From Bacteroidota bacterium (lineage in GTDB: Bacteria; Bacteroidota; Ignavibacteria; Kryptoniales; JAKASW01), in assembly GCA_021818875.1 (NCBI GenBank), contig JAKASW010000005.1, forward strand, positions 1-40,905: a DNA stretch of 40,905 bases. The letters run 5' to 3'. The notes under the pieces are model-generated. The model saw only the letters and a program-made list of their open reading frames with translations, did no database searches and was not told the DNA's origin. The position numbers were made by a program, and so were the translations under genes. How positions within the stretch are numbered: the first letter of the stretch is position 1; each line of letters opens with the position of its first letter. This document shows positions 10,115-21,015 of the stretch, one piece after another.

Positions 10115-10304
10115 ACAGCCCGAGTTGTCGGGATAGACTATCAAGGAAGTGCATCAACAGCCTGAAGGTGAGGAAAGTACAAATCACAAAATCTCGTGGA
10201 GCTTTTACCGGGGCAACACCTTTCTCCTCCGGCCAAACAGACACTTGTAGAGAATTGACCACCTGGAAGCGTTTGAGAGTTCATCCACTCCCGGGTTGAC
10301 CTTC

Positions 10305-12740
10305 TCAGAAGTCTATCGCGTAAATCAACGACCCGATGAAATCGTTGCCCCCCGTCATGCCGTAATAGTTCACGTTCAGATTTATCGACTGCGACTTCGC
10401 CACCTGGTAGCTGCCGGTCAGTCCGTATGCATTTCTGACAAACGCGCCGAACGTCGGAGTATAATTGAGTCCGAACGTCAGCCGGCTCGCCAGTAGGCTG
10501 TAACTCGCACCGATAGTAACGAATGTATAATTGAACGTCTGAATTTGTTGAGTCAACAACGCCAGCGAGTCGAGAGTCTTCTGAATCGACTTGTTCCCGT
10601 TGATATTGAGCCCAATCGTCGTCCTGAGCGGTATCTTACCGAAATCCGAATTCAGAAGTAAAGACACGTTGTAGTCGTTCAAGTTCGTCCCCATCAAGAC
10701 TTTGTCACTCCGGTTCGTTATCCCAAAACTGACCGATAGAAAATTCCTCGTGACATAATTGAAATTGTAGCTCGATTCCAGATAGTACCTCATGGTGAGG
10801 TTGTTCTGGGCGTAGATAGAATCCAAAGGAAGGTCGTTGGAATTCGCGTAAGCCGAAACGCCGACGGTTACATTCGGCACATTCCCAAGAGGGAAATATG
10901 ACACCGACGCATTGGTGTTCGCATATTGTGTCGTTGCAAACTTGTTGTGCTGCAGATTGTCGAACAGGTCCTCGTAAGAGAGGGAAAGAAGAAGCTGATT
11001 CGACATCAGCCTCGGCCTCAAATTAAAATTGAAACCACGAATGTCGGTTCTTATGAACGGCTGTCCGAATGAAGTGTAATCCGGTCCGCGGTATACATAA
11101 CCAATCTTTGCGAACGTGTTGAAGTAATTTGCGCTCAGGCCGACATCCCATGCAAGCGACGATAGTTTAGCCGGATCGAGAGGCACTAGAAATTCATTTA
11201 TCGTAATAATCTTGCTGAGAGTAGTGATCGGGACTACGTTGTTGATCTGGTCGCCGGCATTCGAATGAGTAATCGTGTCTATCTGCGCAGCGGTCAGGTT
11301 GCCCGGAGCAATATTGTCGTTCACCATGCTCATTGCGCCCTCCGCATCGAAATTAATCCTCCGCTGGTCGAAGTTCAGATTCAGGTCGGAGCCGACCGCA
11401 ACATTCTGGGTCGGCGAGTTTCCGACGCTGATCGAACTCATGGCGTCCGAAGATTTCAGGAAAGTGATGCCGAAATCTCCATGACTTCCAAAATCGAAGG
11501 AAGGACGAATTGCGAAGAGGCTTCTGGCAAATGTACCGTAATTTGTGTTGACATAGGTTGAATCGTTAAGACGGACATAATTCCCTGTGGTAGCCTGGAG
11601 AAGCGAGTCAGGAGAAACGATTATCGTGTCGAGGCTTCCATTGATTCCCCGTACCGTTTGACCGTAAGCGGTCTGGATGTGGAAAAATCCTGCGGAGATT
11701 TCGCCGGATATGCCGCGAACCCTCATGCCGTTCATGATCAGCGGGCTGAACGAAGGGTAGCTGTCGCCGAGCTGCAGGTCGAGCCACGATGTACTCGCCG
11801 TAAACCCGTAACGGTCCTGCGGCTGCCTGTACGATCTTTCCTCTGAAGTGAGAAGCATATTTGCGCCGAGATTGACGCCGTATGCACTCCCGCCAAGGCT
11901 CAGTGTGCCCCCTTCGTACCAGTTTGATACGTTGTTCAGGACTTCGTTTCTCTCCTGGATCTGCGCCCTCCCCTGGTATGTGAATGCACTTGCCTGCTGT
12001 TCCTCGCCCGGGGCAATCACATAGAAACTCCATTCCAAGCTTTTATACTCCGTGCCGTCATCCTTATAGAGCACAACCTTCGCAGTGTGTCTGCCGCGTT
12101 CCACCGGCGTCGGAAACTTCGCGGGCGAATAGACAATAATATCTCCGCTCACTACGGAGTTTGATGTCACGTTGATCCCGTCGAAATAAAGCTGAGTCTT
12201 TTGCCTGTCCACATTTTCCGGCGCGTAGAGCATAGAGGCAGATATCAACAGGTTGCTGAGCGAAATCGGTTTGTTCGGATCCGGACTTATGATCAATATG
12301 TCACGCTGGGATTCGGCAGACGCAACCGCGATTCTAACCGGAGTCTCGGTGGGGCTCTGCACGGGATAAGTCTCGGCTGTACCATCACGCAATGTTATGC
12401 GAACGTAAACCTCGATGTAAGGCTCGATCACATAATCGGCCGGGACGGTACCGTTTAGCGTTTCGCTTGTCTGATCGAGCGTCATCTCGGTCTGCTGGAA
12501 ATCCGTTGAGAGGCTGTTCCGGAAAAAGAGAAGAGCGTCGGATATTTGTGAGAGACTCTTGACCGATGCAGTGACGATCACAGGGTTTCCCTGTACGGCC
12601 TCCGAAGTTGCCGTTACATTCATGATTAACCCCTGTTGCCCATAAGCGGCCGATCCGGCAAAGAGAATAATAAACAATAGAGCAAGACCTTTGACCTGGG
12701 CTGCGGTTTCCCTCCGGGCAGCCAAACGCGTATTCTTCAA
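10305..12740 (-). CDS. Outer-membrane beta-barrel protein with N-terminal Ig-like region, function unknown
   Basis: Signal peptide; many alternating amphipathic strands; terminal aromatic (IYAIDF). Likely TTG start with GGAGGG upstream. Confidence 0.7.
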   Translation of the reverse strand: MKNTRLAARRETAAQVKGLALLFIILFAGSAAYGQQGLIMNVTATSEAVQGNPVIVTASVKSLSQISDALLFFRNSLSTDFQQTEMTLDQTSETLNGTVPADYVIEPYIEVYVRITLRDGTAETYPVQSPTETPVRIAVASAESQRDILIISPDPNKPISLSNLLISASMLYAPENVDRQKTQLYFDGINVTSNSVVSGDIIVYSPAKFPTPVERGRHTAKVVLYKDDGTEYKSLEWSFYVIAPGEEQQASAFTYQGRAQIQERNEVLNNVSNWYEGGTLSLGGSAYGVNLGANMLLTSEERSYRQPQDRYGFTASTSWLDLQLGDSYPSFSPLIMNGMRVRGISGEISAGFFHIQTAYGQTVRGINGSLDTIIVSPDSLLQATTGNYVRLNDSTYVNTNYGTFARSLFAIRPSFDFGSHGDFGITFLKSSDAMSSISVGNSPTQNVAVGSDLNLNFDQRRINFDAEGAMSMVNDNIAPGNLTAAQIDTITHSNAGDQINNVVPITTLSKIITINEFLVPLDPAKLSSLAWDVGLSANYFNTFAKIGYVYRGPDYTSFGQPFIRTDIRGFNFNLRPRLMSNQLLLSLSYEDLFDNLQHNKFATTQYANTNASVSYFPLGNVPNVTVGVSAYANSNDLPLDSIYAQNNLTMRYYLESSYNFNYVTRNFLSVSFGITNRSDKVLMGTNLNDYNVSLLLNSDFGKIPLRTTIGLNINGNKSIQKTLDSLALLTQQIQTFNYTFVTIGASYSLLASRLTFGLNYTPTFGAFVRNAYGLTGSYQVAKSQSINLNVNYYGMTGGNDFIGSLIYAIDF

Positions 12741-12854
12741 AATCCCTCCGACATTAAACGCTGCAGAGAAAGTGTGAAATCAGCATTCGTCAGATCTGGC
12801 CTTATCGTTCATCCGCCGGGGTTCGTCCGCACCTTCTCGAGATTCTCGAATAGT

Positions 12855-13541
12855 TTATTGTCCAGTCTGTATAGTCATCTTGTGCAGTTTCCCGTCAGAT
12901 CCCATGAACCATATCTCAATCTTGTGTTGCTGGCCGGTAAACTCTTTGACAAGCTGGTTGAGACGGTCTATGTCTTGCTGGGTCGATTTGTGTACGGTAA
13001 TGGTTCCATCCTTATAGGAGATCGCAGTGTAGCCCGCACCGACCGAATCAACCACATTTGAAACCTTGTTTGTGAACATGACCAGGCCTTCGATAATCGT
13101 CAGGAAATCGCTGCCGTCGAGATTGACCCCAATCAATCCCTGAGTGCCGCGGATGGATGCCACACTCGTCGGCGTGGTGAACCTGAACACGCCTTCCTTC
13201 CTTTTTGTCATCTTGAAATCAACATCCCCGCTGGAGATGTTCACGCTTGACGGATCTCTATCTCCAAATACTTGTACCTCCGCATTCGGTCCAAGCCGGA
13301 GGGCACTGTTGTCGTTGAATTTAATCAGAGTAAACGACTGTTTCTGCGTCCTGACAAAATCGCCGCCATAGATCAATTCGCCCTTCTTCGCCTTGGTCCA
13401 ATTCGCATTCTCAGGTTTTCTGTCGACATTGTTTTTGATTATCAGGAACAACGCGATGTTGTTCGGAGCAGGCAGAAGGAATGCAAACGATGCAGCAGAC
13501 ATGAAGAGCAAAACTAGGAGGGTAATATTTCTCTTTTTCAT
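12855..13541 (-). CDS. FecR-domain periplasmic protein
   Basis: Signal peptide; GGDFVRTQKQSFTLIKFNDNSALRLGPNAEV...FRFTTPTSVASIRGTQGLIGVNLDG...GYTAISYKDG. Confidence 0.85.
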   Translation of the reverse strand: MKKRNITLLVLLFMSAASFAFLLPAPNNIALFLIIKNNVDRKPENANWTKAKKGELIYGGDFVRTQKQSFTLIKFNDNSALRLGPNAEVQVFGDRDPSSVNISSGDVDFKMTKRKEGVFRFTTPTSVASIRGTQGLIGVNLDGSDFLTIIEGLVMFTNKVSNVVDSVGAGYTAISYKDGTITVHKSTQQDIDRLNQLVKEFTGQQHKIEIWFMGSDGKLHKMTIQTGQ

Positions 13542-13551
13542 CGGTCGCTCC

Positions 13552-14631
13552 TCAATGTATCGTGACGTTCGTAATTTGCGACTTCCGAATATTCCGTAGG
13601 GTGTCGATGAGTGCGCCGGTACCTAATGACTTTCCGTCATAAGTCGCGTTGCCCGTCAATATCTTTACCTGCGAAAGCGTGCCCTGGTATTGAGTCCCGG
13701 TGAGAAGGTTGATGAGAGCCTGTGTTGCGGCATCGTTCGGGCCGTGCGAGGCTATGCTGCTCGTGTCGGAAGTTGTCCCGACCGTGAAGCTCCAGATGTC
13801 GCTGCGCAGTCCTTGTCCCTCAGTCGACGACACGGGAATTTCAATGTACCAGAAATATGTCATGCCGTTTTGGAGCGGCCTCACTCCCGGCCCAGAGGGC
13901 GGATATTGGAAGTAGCTTCCGACAACACCCTGATCCAGCATCTCGTATGACGATCCATTCGCCGATACTACCTCTTCGGGGTTCTGTTGTGGATACTGCT
14001 GCTGAAATACACGCAGCACAACACTATCGGTGCTAGCGGCCCACTGGAAACGAGGAAACGGAGAGCTAATTGTCGTCTGATTCATTGGCAGTACGAGATC
14101 GGTGCGGCTCGGATTCGTAACGACGATCTGACCTGTCTGAGATACAGGCGAGCTGTTCGGAACCAGAATACTGACATTGACTGTATAAACACCTGCAGGC
14201 ATCTTGCCCGTTGCCAGCGCAATGTTCTTGATTGCATTGAAATTCGCTGCGTTGAAGCTCCAGTTTTCGAGAGGTATCGCAGGATTGCTCCCGGATATAT
14301 CAACGTTAGTCACGGTCCTGGTCTGGCCGGCGGTGAGGGCGATCGGGGTCGTTGTGGCAGTAGCAATATTCATCGGTGATTGTCCGCTCAAAGTCACATC
14401 CACCGAGACTTGCAGGCGGACGTTGATTGAAGAAGTAACCGCCGGAGTGGGAGTGAGGAGTACTGTGAATAATATGCCGGGGCTGTTGACGTTTTGGATA
14501 TCCAGCTCCGCGGCGTAAAGCTGGTTGTACTGAGGCAAGATAAGCTGAACGTTGACAAGATCTTGTGCCCTTGCTATGTTGACCACCAAAAGTACGGCAC
14601 ATAACACAGCAGACTTTCTAGCAATAGTCAC
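13552..14631 (-). CDS. Secreted protein with FN3/Ig-like region, function unknown
   Basis: Likely GTG start at 14631 (VTIARKSAVLCAVLLVVNIARAQ signal peptide) preceded by GGAGGATT; PFPRFQWAAS...GMTYFWYIEI resembles FN3-like surface domains. Confidence 0.65.
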   Translation of the reverse strand: MTIARKSAVLCAVLLVVNIARAQDLVNVQLILPQYNQLYAAELDIQNVNSPGILFTVLLTPTPAVTSSINVRLQVSVDVTLSGQSPMNIATATTTPIALTAGQTRTVTNVDISGSNPAIPLENWSFNAANFNAIKNIALATGKMPAGVYTVNVSILVPNSSPVSQTGQIVVTNPSRTDLVLPMNQTTISSPFPRFQWAASTDSVVLRVFQQQYPQQNPEEVVSANGSSYEMLDQGVVGSYFQYPPSGPGVRPLQNGMTYFWYIEIPVSSTEGQGLRSDIWSFTVGTTSDTSSIASHGPNDAATQALINLLTGTQYQGTLSQVKILTGNATYDGKSLGTGALIDTLRNIRKSQITNVTIH

Positions 14632-14698
14632 ACAATCCTCCGTTCTTTCCTCGAAGATAAATTGTACCCCTTGCACTCACGATGACGTTGCTCACTTA

Positions 14699-16003
14699 TC
14701 AGAAATGCACGATGTCATTATATATTACGAAAGCCATGAAAAGGAGAAGCAGGGCAAAGCCTACTTGTTGGGCAAACAATTTCACCTTCGTCGGGACTTC
14801 CCGCCTGAAGATAGACTCATAAATTAAGAAAGCTAAGTGCCCACCGTCGAGCGCCGGGATTGGAAGGATGTTCAGCACGGCGAGATCTATGCTCAACAGA
14901 GCCATGAAACCAAGAAAGCTGACAAGACCCATCTCAGCACTCTGAGTGGCAAGCTGTGCAATCCTTATCGGCCCGCCAAGCGCCTTTGATATAGGGATTT
15001 TCCCCGTCACGATGTGAACTAACGACTCCACAAGTAGTCTTGTCGCACCAATTGTCTGGTCGAATCCCGCAGCGATCGCAGTGAACACATTATATTTGAA
15101 TCTCTTAGTAGGGCCAGTATATTGCGTCACTATCCCTATGCCGATCATACCTTTCGAGTCCGGAGTTACAGTAAATCTTTTTTCGGCGCCATCGCGTCTT
15201 ACAATCAGACTGATGGGCTTCTTGGCGTTTTGCTTTACATACTTTATGACGTCGGAGTCTGAATTGGCGGGATGGCCATCTACCGAAAGAATGATGTCGC
15301 CGGGTTTCACGCCGGCTTTAGAGGCAGGCATACCGGCCATAAGCGAGGTGACTACGGCGTGGAGGTGATCCGGATAAATGCCTAAATCGACCTCATCGGG
15401 CTTAATCGCGCCCTTGGGAATGTCGAGCACCCGCGTCGCTCCATCGCTGACCATCCGGACTTGCAGATGCGATGCAACATTATCGAGATACAAGGCGCTT
15501 TCCATCTGCTCCCAGTTCTGCACCGCCTTCCCGTTTATCGACAGGATCTTGTCGCCCGTAGAAAAGCCGAGCTTCGTCGCAGGAGAATTCGGAACGATAT
15601 AACCGATCGTCGTCGTCAGGGAGAATATCCTCCCTTGCGCCAGATTAATCCCGTAGAAAATCAGGAACGTCAAAATGAGATTCATAATAACGCCGGCACA
15701 AACCACGATGATTCTCTGGTACATCGGCTTCGACCGGAATTCGTTCGGCTGAGGGGGCTTGTTGGCAAAATCGGTGTCGAAACTCTCATCCACCATCCCG
15801 GCGATCTTGACGTAGCCTCCGATGGGAACCCATGATACACAATAGTCGGTTTCGCCGATCTTCTTCCCAAACGCTCTCGGCGGGAAGCCTATCGAGAAAG
15901 TGTCGACTTTCATCCCGAACAGCTTGGCCGCTATGAAGTGGCCGAACTCGTGGAAGAGGACGAGAACTCCGATTGTAATTATAAAATAGATTACGTATGC
16001 CAT
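14699..16003 (-). CDS. rseP: Site-2 intramembrane zinc metalloprotease (RseP family) with PDZ domains
   Basis: HEFGHFIAAK zinc motif, PDZ repeats (GDKILSINGKAV, GDIILSVDGHPA), LNILPIPALDGGHL. Confidence 0.95.
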   Translation of the reverse strand: MAYVIYFIITIGVLVLFHEFGHFIAAKLFGMKVDTFSIGFPPRAFGKKIGETDYCVSWVPIGGYVKIAGMVDESFDTDFANKPPQPNEFRSKPMYQRIIVVCAGVIMNLILTFLIFYGINLAQGRIFSLTTTIGYIVPNSPATKLGFSTGDKILSINGKAVQNWEQMESALYLDNVASHLQVRMVSDGATRVLDIPKGAIKPDEVDLGIYPDHLHAVVTSLMAGMPASKAGVKPGDIILSVDGHPANSDSDVIKYVKQNAKKPISLIVRRDGAEKRFTVTPDSKGMIGIGIVTQYTGPTKRFKYNVFTAIAAGFDQTIGATRLLVESLVHIVTGKIPISKALGGPIRIAQLATQSAEMGLVSFLGFMALLSIDLAVLNILPIPALDGGHLAFLIYESIFRREVPTKVKLFAQQVGFALLLLFMAFVIYNDIVHF

Positions 16004-16033
16004 GAAATGGTCTCTATACTAAACAAAAAATTT

Positions 16034-17209
16034 TCAGTTGACAAGCTGGTGGTTCGACTGAACAAACTCTCTCGCAACCCTATCCGCCTCAAATATGTCT
16101 TCAATGTCGGACGACGGCCTTGAAGGAATCGACTCAAGAGCCTCCTGCACTGTGTCGGCAATTTGCATGAATTTGATTTTCTGCTGAAGGAACAGCCCAA
16201 CTGCTTCTTCGTTAGCAGCATTAAGAATTGCCATAGAAGTGCCTCCGCATCTCAAAGCTTCGTATGCGAACTTCAATAGCGAGAACTTATCGAGATCAGG
16301 CTGGACGAATGTAAGCTGACCTACCTTTCCGAAGTCCACTCTTTGGTAACCTGACGGGACACGATTAGGATACGTCAGAGCATACTGGATCGGAATCTTC
16401 ATATCAGGCATTCCCATCTGAGCCTTTATCGAGCCATCGACGAATTCGACCATCGAATGAATTATCGATTGCGGATGGACGACCACCTCGATCTTTTCCG
16501 CAGGCAAATCGAAAAGATAATGTGCCTCGATGACTTCCAACCCTTTGTTCATGAGCGTTGCGGAGTCGATGGTTATCTTTTTTCCCATTCGCCATTTCGG
16601 ATGGTTCAGAGCTTCCTCAACTGTTACATTTTCCAGTTCAGCTTTGTCCCGACTGAGAAATGGTCCGCCGGATGCAGTCAATATCAGTCTGGCAACGGAG
16701 TTCGTCGCTTCACCGGAAAAGCACTGAAGAATAGCGCTGTGTTCGCTGTCGATCGGCAGCAATACCGCATGGTGCTCATTTGCGGTGCGCTTGACAATTT
16801 CGCCGGCAACAACCAATGTCTCTTTGTTGGCAAGCGCGACCGTTTTCCCGGCCTTGAGCGCCTCCAGCGTCGGGCGGAGGCCCGCAAATCCGACAAGGCA
16901 ACTTATCAAGACGTCGAATTCGCCTCCTGCCATGACTTCCATCAATCCGGTTTTGCCGGAGTAAACCTTCAATTTCTCGCCGTTCAAATAAGAACGAAAC
17001 AGATCGGCTTTCCCTTCATCTATAACTACAACACCCTCGGGTCTGTACTTCTTTGCCTGATCGTACAGTAAATCCACATTCTTGTTCGTTATAAGATAGG
17101 AGACATGGTAATTCTCACCATGCTGATTCATGCTGGTTATGACTTCGAGACTGTTCCTGCCGATCGATCCGGTAGAACCGAGTATCGCGATCCCTCTTGG
17201 TTTATTCAT
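16034..17209 (-). CDS. dxr: 1-deoxy-D-xylulose 5-phosphate reductoisomerase
   Basis: GIAILGSTGSIGRNSLEVI, LANKETLVVAG, PIDSEHSAI, LTASGGPF, MGKKITIDSATLMNKGLEVIEAHYLF. Confidence 0.96.
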   Translation of the reverse strand: MNKPRGIAILGSTGSIGRNSLEVITSMNQHGENYHVSYLITNKNVDLLYDQAKKYRPEGVVVIDEGKADLFRSYLNGEKLKVYSGKTGLMEVMAGGEFDVLISCLVGFAGLRPTLEALKAGKTVALANKETLVVAGEIVKRTANEHHAVLLPIDSEHSAILQCFSGEATNSVARLILTASGGPFLSRDKAELENVTVEEALNHPKWRMGKKITIDSATLMNKGLEVIEAHYLFDLPAEKIEVVVHPQSIIHSMVEFVDGSIKAQMGMPDMKIPIQYALTYPNRVPSGYQRVDFGKVGQLTFVQPDLDKFSLLKFAYEALRCGGTSMAILNAANEEAVGLFLQQKIKFMQIADTVQEALESIPSRPSSDIEDIFEADRVAREFVQSNHQLVN

Positions 17210-17433
17210 CAATTTGTCTGAGGCAATTTAACGAAGGTGGTTTAGGGAAACAAGGAAGGGGCATACTGGCGAAACCACATCTCAAATGTGCAGAGTCAGG
17301 TACACTGACTTAGCCCAGCGGAGGGACCTCTCCGTGAAGGGAACCGGATCGTGACTAATCCACGTTGGATTAGGAGCGCCACAAGGATACTAAGCGAGGA
17401 GAGGACTCTATCATCCAGAAAAGTACATCGACC

Positions 17434-18030
17434 ATGGCTTTTATTATCTTATCTGCCTTCCTGGCAGGTTGTGCCGCTGACGAAGCGTACCGACTTGGTC
17501 CAATCGGAGGAAACAATATCTGGTACTCCGGCAGTCGATACGAGGTCAGGACAAAGAACGGCATAACCGCATACGCCGCATTCAAGTATAAGTGGTACGG
17601 CACATTGACATTCTATGTCGTCATTGAAAATCTAGGCTCGGATACACTCCTCGTTGCACCTGAAAGATTTTACACACGCGATACTTACTTGATGATCTTA
17701 AGGAAGCGCGTAGGCAATGAGTTTCAATCAGGCTATGCATTTGAAAACGATACGACGCTTGTATCTGACACAATCTATGCATCGAATCCTGAGAAACATA
17801 TCTATGAATTTTCGAACCCTGGAAACAATGTAGGATACAGTTCAAGAGTCAACCGACAAGGAGACGGTAGAAAATACTGGTTGAACACACTCCTTCGTAA
17901 GACCACACTTCTTCCGAAAACCGCAGTTGCGGGAAAGGTTTACTTCCGTTCGCTGGGTAGGCTGCACGCTTTGAATCTCATCATTCCGATCAGCTCAACG
18001 GAATTATCTTTTCGATTCCGGAGAGAGTGA
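17434..18030 (+). CDS. Putative lipoprotein, function unknown
   Basis: Short hydrophobic N-terminus with lipobox LAGC; start codon uncertain. Confidence 0.6.
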   Translation: MAFIILSAFLAGCAADEAYRLGPIGGNNIWYSGSRYEVRTKNGITAYAAFKYKWYGTLTFYVVIENLGSDTLLVAPERFYTRDTYLMILRKRVGNEFQSGYAFENDTTLVSDTIYASNPEKHIYEFSNPGNNVGYSSRVNRQGDGRKYWLNTLLRKTTLLPKTAVAGKVYFRSLGRLHALNLIIPISSTELSFRFRRE

Positions 18031-18111
18031 TGAGCAAAAGCTGGTCAATGCGGGCGTCCCCCGGGATGTTCATTGAAAGAGTCGGAAGTATTTCGGTAAT
18101 TTATTAACCCA

Positions 18112-18828
18112 ATGAGCTTCGAATCCAACGGAAAAAACGATATCGCAAAAAGGTTAGCATGGGTCACAATATATGCTGTGGCAATGGGATACGTCGAATC
18201 TGCCGTCGTTATTTACATAAGAGCCATGGCATTCTCGGATCTGAGAAGAGTTTTCCCGCTTGTCTATCTCGATCCGCAGATTGGAATGGTCGAACTAGGC
18301 CGGGAGGCTGCTACGGTCGTCATGTTAATCGCCGTCGGATATCTCGTCGGAAAGAACAAGGCTCAAAAGTGGTTGTTCTTCGTTTATGCGTTCGCCATCT
18401 GGGACATAGTCTATTATATTGTCCTTAAATTGGCGGTCGGTTGGCCGGCATCGATTATGTCGTTCGATGTTCTGTTTCTCATCCCCGTAATCTGGATAGG
18501 ACCTGTCTTGACACCTCTCCTTGTTTCAGCTCTCCTTTCCATCGGATCAGGAATCCTTTTGGTTCAGTCGGAGAAATCAGACCACATCGGGATAAACTGG
18601 ATAAACTTGGTCGTCTTCATTTTCGGATGCGGCATGGTTCTATATTCGTTTACTCAGGAAACTTTTCAGATCCTGTATTCAAAAGGCCCACAAGGCCTTG
18701 CAGGGTACGCACCGAAGTCTTTTGACTGGACCGCGTTCCTTATCGGATATCTGATAATGTGCTACGCAGTTTTGAGAATGGTGGTGAACTCGCATCGAAA
18801 GGCACAACCTTCAGAGGTGACAAAATGA
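18112..18828 (+). CDS. Multi-pass integral membrane protein, function unknown
   Basis: Several hydrophobic segments; stop overlaps the mutase start (ATGA). Confidence 0.75.
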   Translation: MSFESNGKNDIAKRLAWVTIYAVAMGYVESAVVIYIRAMAFSDLRRVFPLVYLDPQIGMVELGREAATVVMLIAVGYLVGKNKAQKWLFFVYAFAIWDIVYYIVLKLAVGWPASIMSFDVLFLIPVIWIGPVLTPLLVSALLSIGSGILLVQSEKSDHIGINWINLVVFIFGCGMVLYSFTQETFQILYSKGPQGLAGYAPKSFDWTAFLIGYLIMCYAVLRMVVNSHRKAQPSEVTK

Positions 18829-20510
18829 AAGAAGTAACTTCCAATCGTCCTGACGGAGAGAAGACGAAGCCAAAAAGGCGAAAGACAGAGTGGCTAAATG
18901 GAATTGAAGCTCAAAGAATCCGTTCCATCAAGTTTACCACGGTTAGCGGCGAACCGATTGATATCATTTATACTCCCGAAGACATCAATCACATAGATTA
19001 CGACAGAGATATAGGTCGTCCCGGCGAATTCCCGTACACGCGTGGAATCCATCACACGATGTACCGAGGACAATTATGGACTATGCGGCAGTTCGCAGGA
19101 TTCGGAACTCCCGATGACTCGAACAAACGTTATCATTACTTGCTGGACAATGGTCAAACCGGATTGAGCGTAGCATTCGATCTTCCCACTCTGATGGGAA
19201 GAGACCCGGATGACTCGTTATCAGACGGTGAAGTCGGAGTGTGTGGTGTTTCTGTGAGTTCGCTTGCCGACATGGAAATCCTGTTCAAAGGGATTCCACT
19301 CGACAAAGTCTCCACTTCCATGACGATAAATGCCCCGGCAGCCATGCTGCTTGCATTCTATATCGTGGTCGCGGAGAAACAGGGAGTCGCACCGCGACAG
19401 TTAAGAGGAACAATCCAAAACGATATTCTCAAGGAATACATTGCACAGAAGGAATGGATCTATCCTCCTAAGCCATCAATGAGAATTATCACAGACATGT
19501 TCGCTTATGCAGTGGACAACATGCCGAAATGGAATCCGATCTCAGTAAGTGGGTACCATATCCGTGAGGCTGGCTCGACGGCAGCGCAGGAACTCGCGTT
19601 CACTCTTGCCGACGGATTTGCTTACGTAGAGGCCGGAATGGCAGCTGGATTGGACATCGATGACTTTGTGCCGCAGATATCGTTCTTTTTCAACTCGCAT
19701 ATCGATTTCTTCGAGGAGATTGCAAAGTACCGTGCTGCAAGGAGAATATGGGCGAGGAGAATGCGGGATAAATATGGTGCGAAGAATCCTCGAACGTGGA
19801 AGCTAAGGTATCATACCCAAACCGCCGGTTGTTCGCTTACCGCACAGCAGCCGGAGAACAACATTATTCGAACAACCCTTCAGGCATTAGCCGCGGTCCT
19901 CGGAGGTACCCAGTCCCTTCATACAAATTCCATGGACGAGACCCTGGCGTTGCCGAGCGAGAAAGCGGTCACCATCGCACTTCGTACACAGCAGATCATC
20001 GCTTACGAGACCGGAGTCACGGACACGGTCGATCCGCTTGCCGGAAGTTATTTTGTTGAAAGTCTCACGAACAGAATGGAAGAAGAGGCCGAAAAATATT
20101 TCGAGAAAATTGATTCGCTCGGCGGAGTTATACCCGCAATTGAGATGGGATTCTTCCAACGGGAAATCGCCGATGCAGCCTATCGGTATCAGCAGGAGTT
20201 GGACAAGAAAGATAAGATCATCGTTGGTGTAAACGAATACGTCCAGGAAAACGAAAAGATCGAGATACCGATTCTTGAAATACCGAAAGAGGTCGAGCTA
20301 AAACAACGGCAGCGCATTGCTGAAGTGAGGGCAAGCAGGGACCGGAAAGATGTCAAAGCAGCTTTGGCCGAGCTTCGAGACAAGGCAGAGAATGGCGGAA
20401 ATCTGATGCCTTCTCTTCTGAAAGCGACGAGGGTCTATGCAACACTCGGAGAAATGTGCGAGACTCTAAAAGAAGTCTTTGGAGTGTACGACGAACCACT
20501 AGTCTTCTGA
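18825..20510 (+). CDS. Methylmalonyl-CoA mutase, catalytic (alpha/N-terminal) subunit lacking a B12-binding domain
   Basis: [75 protein letters not shown]; ends without the DxHxxG B12 motif. Start set at ATG 18825. Confidence 0.93.
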   Translation: MKEVTSNRPDGEKTKPKRRKTEWLNGIEAQRIRSIKFTTVSGEPIDIIYTPEDINHIDYDRDIGRPGEFPYTRGIHHTMYRGQLWTMRQFAGFGTPDDSNKRYHYLLDNGQTGLSVAFDLPTLMGRDPDDSLSDGEVGVCGVSVSSLADMEILFKGIPLDKVSTSMTINAPAAMLLAFYIVVAEKQGVAPRQLRGTIQNDILKEYIAQKEWIYPPKPSMRIITDMFAYAVDNMPKWNPISVSGYHIREAGSTAAQELAFTLADGFAYVEAGMAAGLDIDDFVPQISFFFNSHIDFFEEIAKYRAARRIWARRMRDKYGAKNPRTWKLRYHTQTAGCSLTAQQPENNIIRTTLQALAAVLGGTQSLHTNSMDETLALPSEKAVTIALRTQQIIAYETGVTDTVDPLAGSYFVESLTNRMEEEAEKYFEKIDSLGGVIPAIEMGFFQREIADAAYRYQQELDKKDKIIVGVNEYVQENEKIEIPILEIPKEVELKQRQRIAEVRASRDRKDVKAALAELRDKAENGGNLMPSLLKATRVYATLGEMCETLKEVFGVYDEPLVF

Positions 20511-20767
20511 AAAACAGCGCGACTTGTCGCTCAGCATCACTGGATACCGTTTGCACCGCCAATGCCGTCTTCTCCCCGTTTCGATTGTTCCTCAGTGCCA
20601 TGTTGGATCCTTTTCTATTCCATTCATTTCCAAGGCACACGTCATACTATTCCCTTCCGCCTCTCTGCAGCGCACCTCCCAGAGGCCAGGCAGAGAACCC
20701 CTCTGGAAACCACAAAGGCTCAAAGAAAAATGTTTTGTATTGGTGTCGTTGTACAACACTTAGTGGC

Positions 20768-20787
20768 CCTGCCTGCTGGCAGGCAGG
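20768..20787. repeat. CCTGCCTGC/GCAGGCAGG palindromic intergenic element
   Basis: Perfect 9-bp inverted repeat with TG centre. Confidence 0.6.
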
Positions 20788-20957
20788 TTGGTGACTTGTC
20801 ATGAAGTGATGCCTTTGGCAGCGGTTACACTTTTCGCCTGCGCTCCCAGTTGGTCATGTAGACTTAGACTCCTTTTGCACATCGCCATTTTTGGGCGGTG
20901 TTGGACACTCTAACTTATGGTCTATTCGATAGTTTCACGGCGGATTTAAACTTTTTC

Positions 20958-20986
20958 TTGACAAATGTGCAGGATGGGCATATATT
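20958..20986 (+). promoter_or_regulatory. Sigma70-like promoter for the lytic transglycosylase
   Basis: TTGACA (20958-20963), 17-nt spacer, TATATT (20981-20986); start codon at 21016. Confidence 0.55.
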
Positions 20987-21015
20987 GGATAACATTTACT
21001 AAACCAAAGAGGCTA

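Noticed and set aside
9710-10144. Stand-alone 144-aa gene
   Set aside because: Similarity continues in the same frame past two TAGs, so the ORF is a fragment of a longer relic.
16457-17071. 204-aa plus-strand ORF
   Set aside because: Antisense to dxr, whose full set of motifs is intact.
17212-17434. Possible riboswitch between dxr and the lipoprotein (short hairpin CTAATCC-ACGTT-GGATTAG)
   Set aside because: No cobalamin or other riboswitch consensus could be matched; a lone 7-bp stem is not enough.
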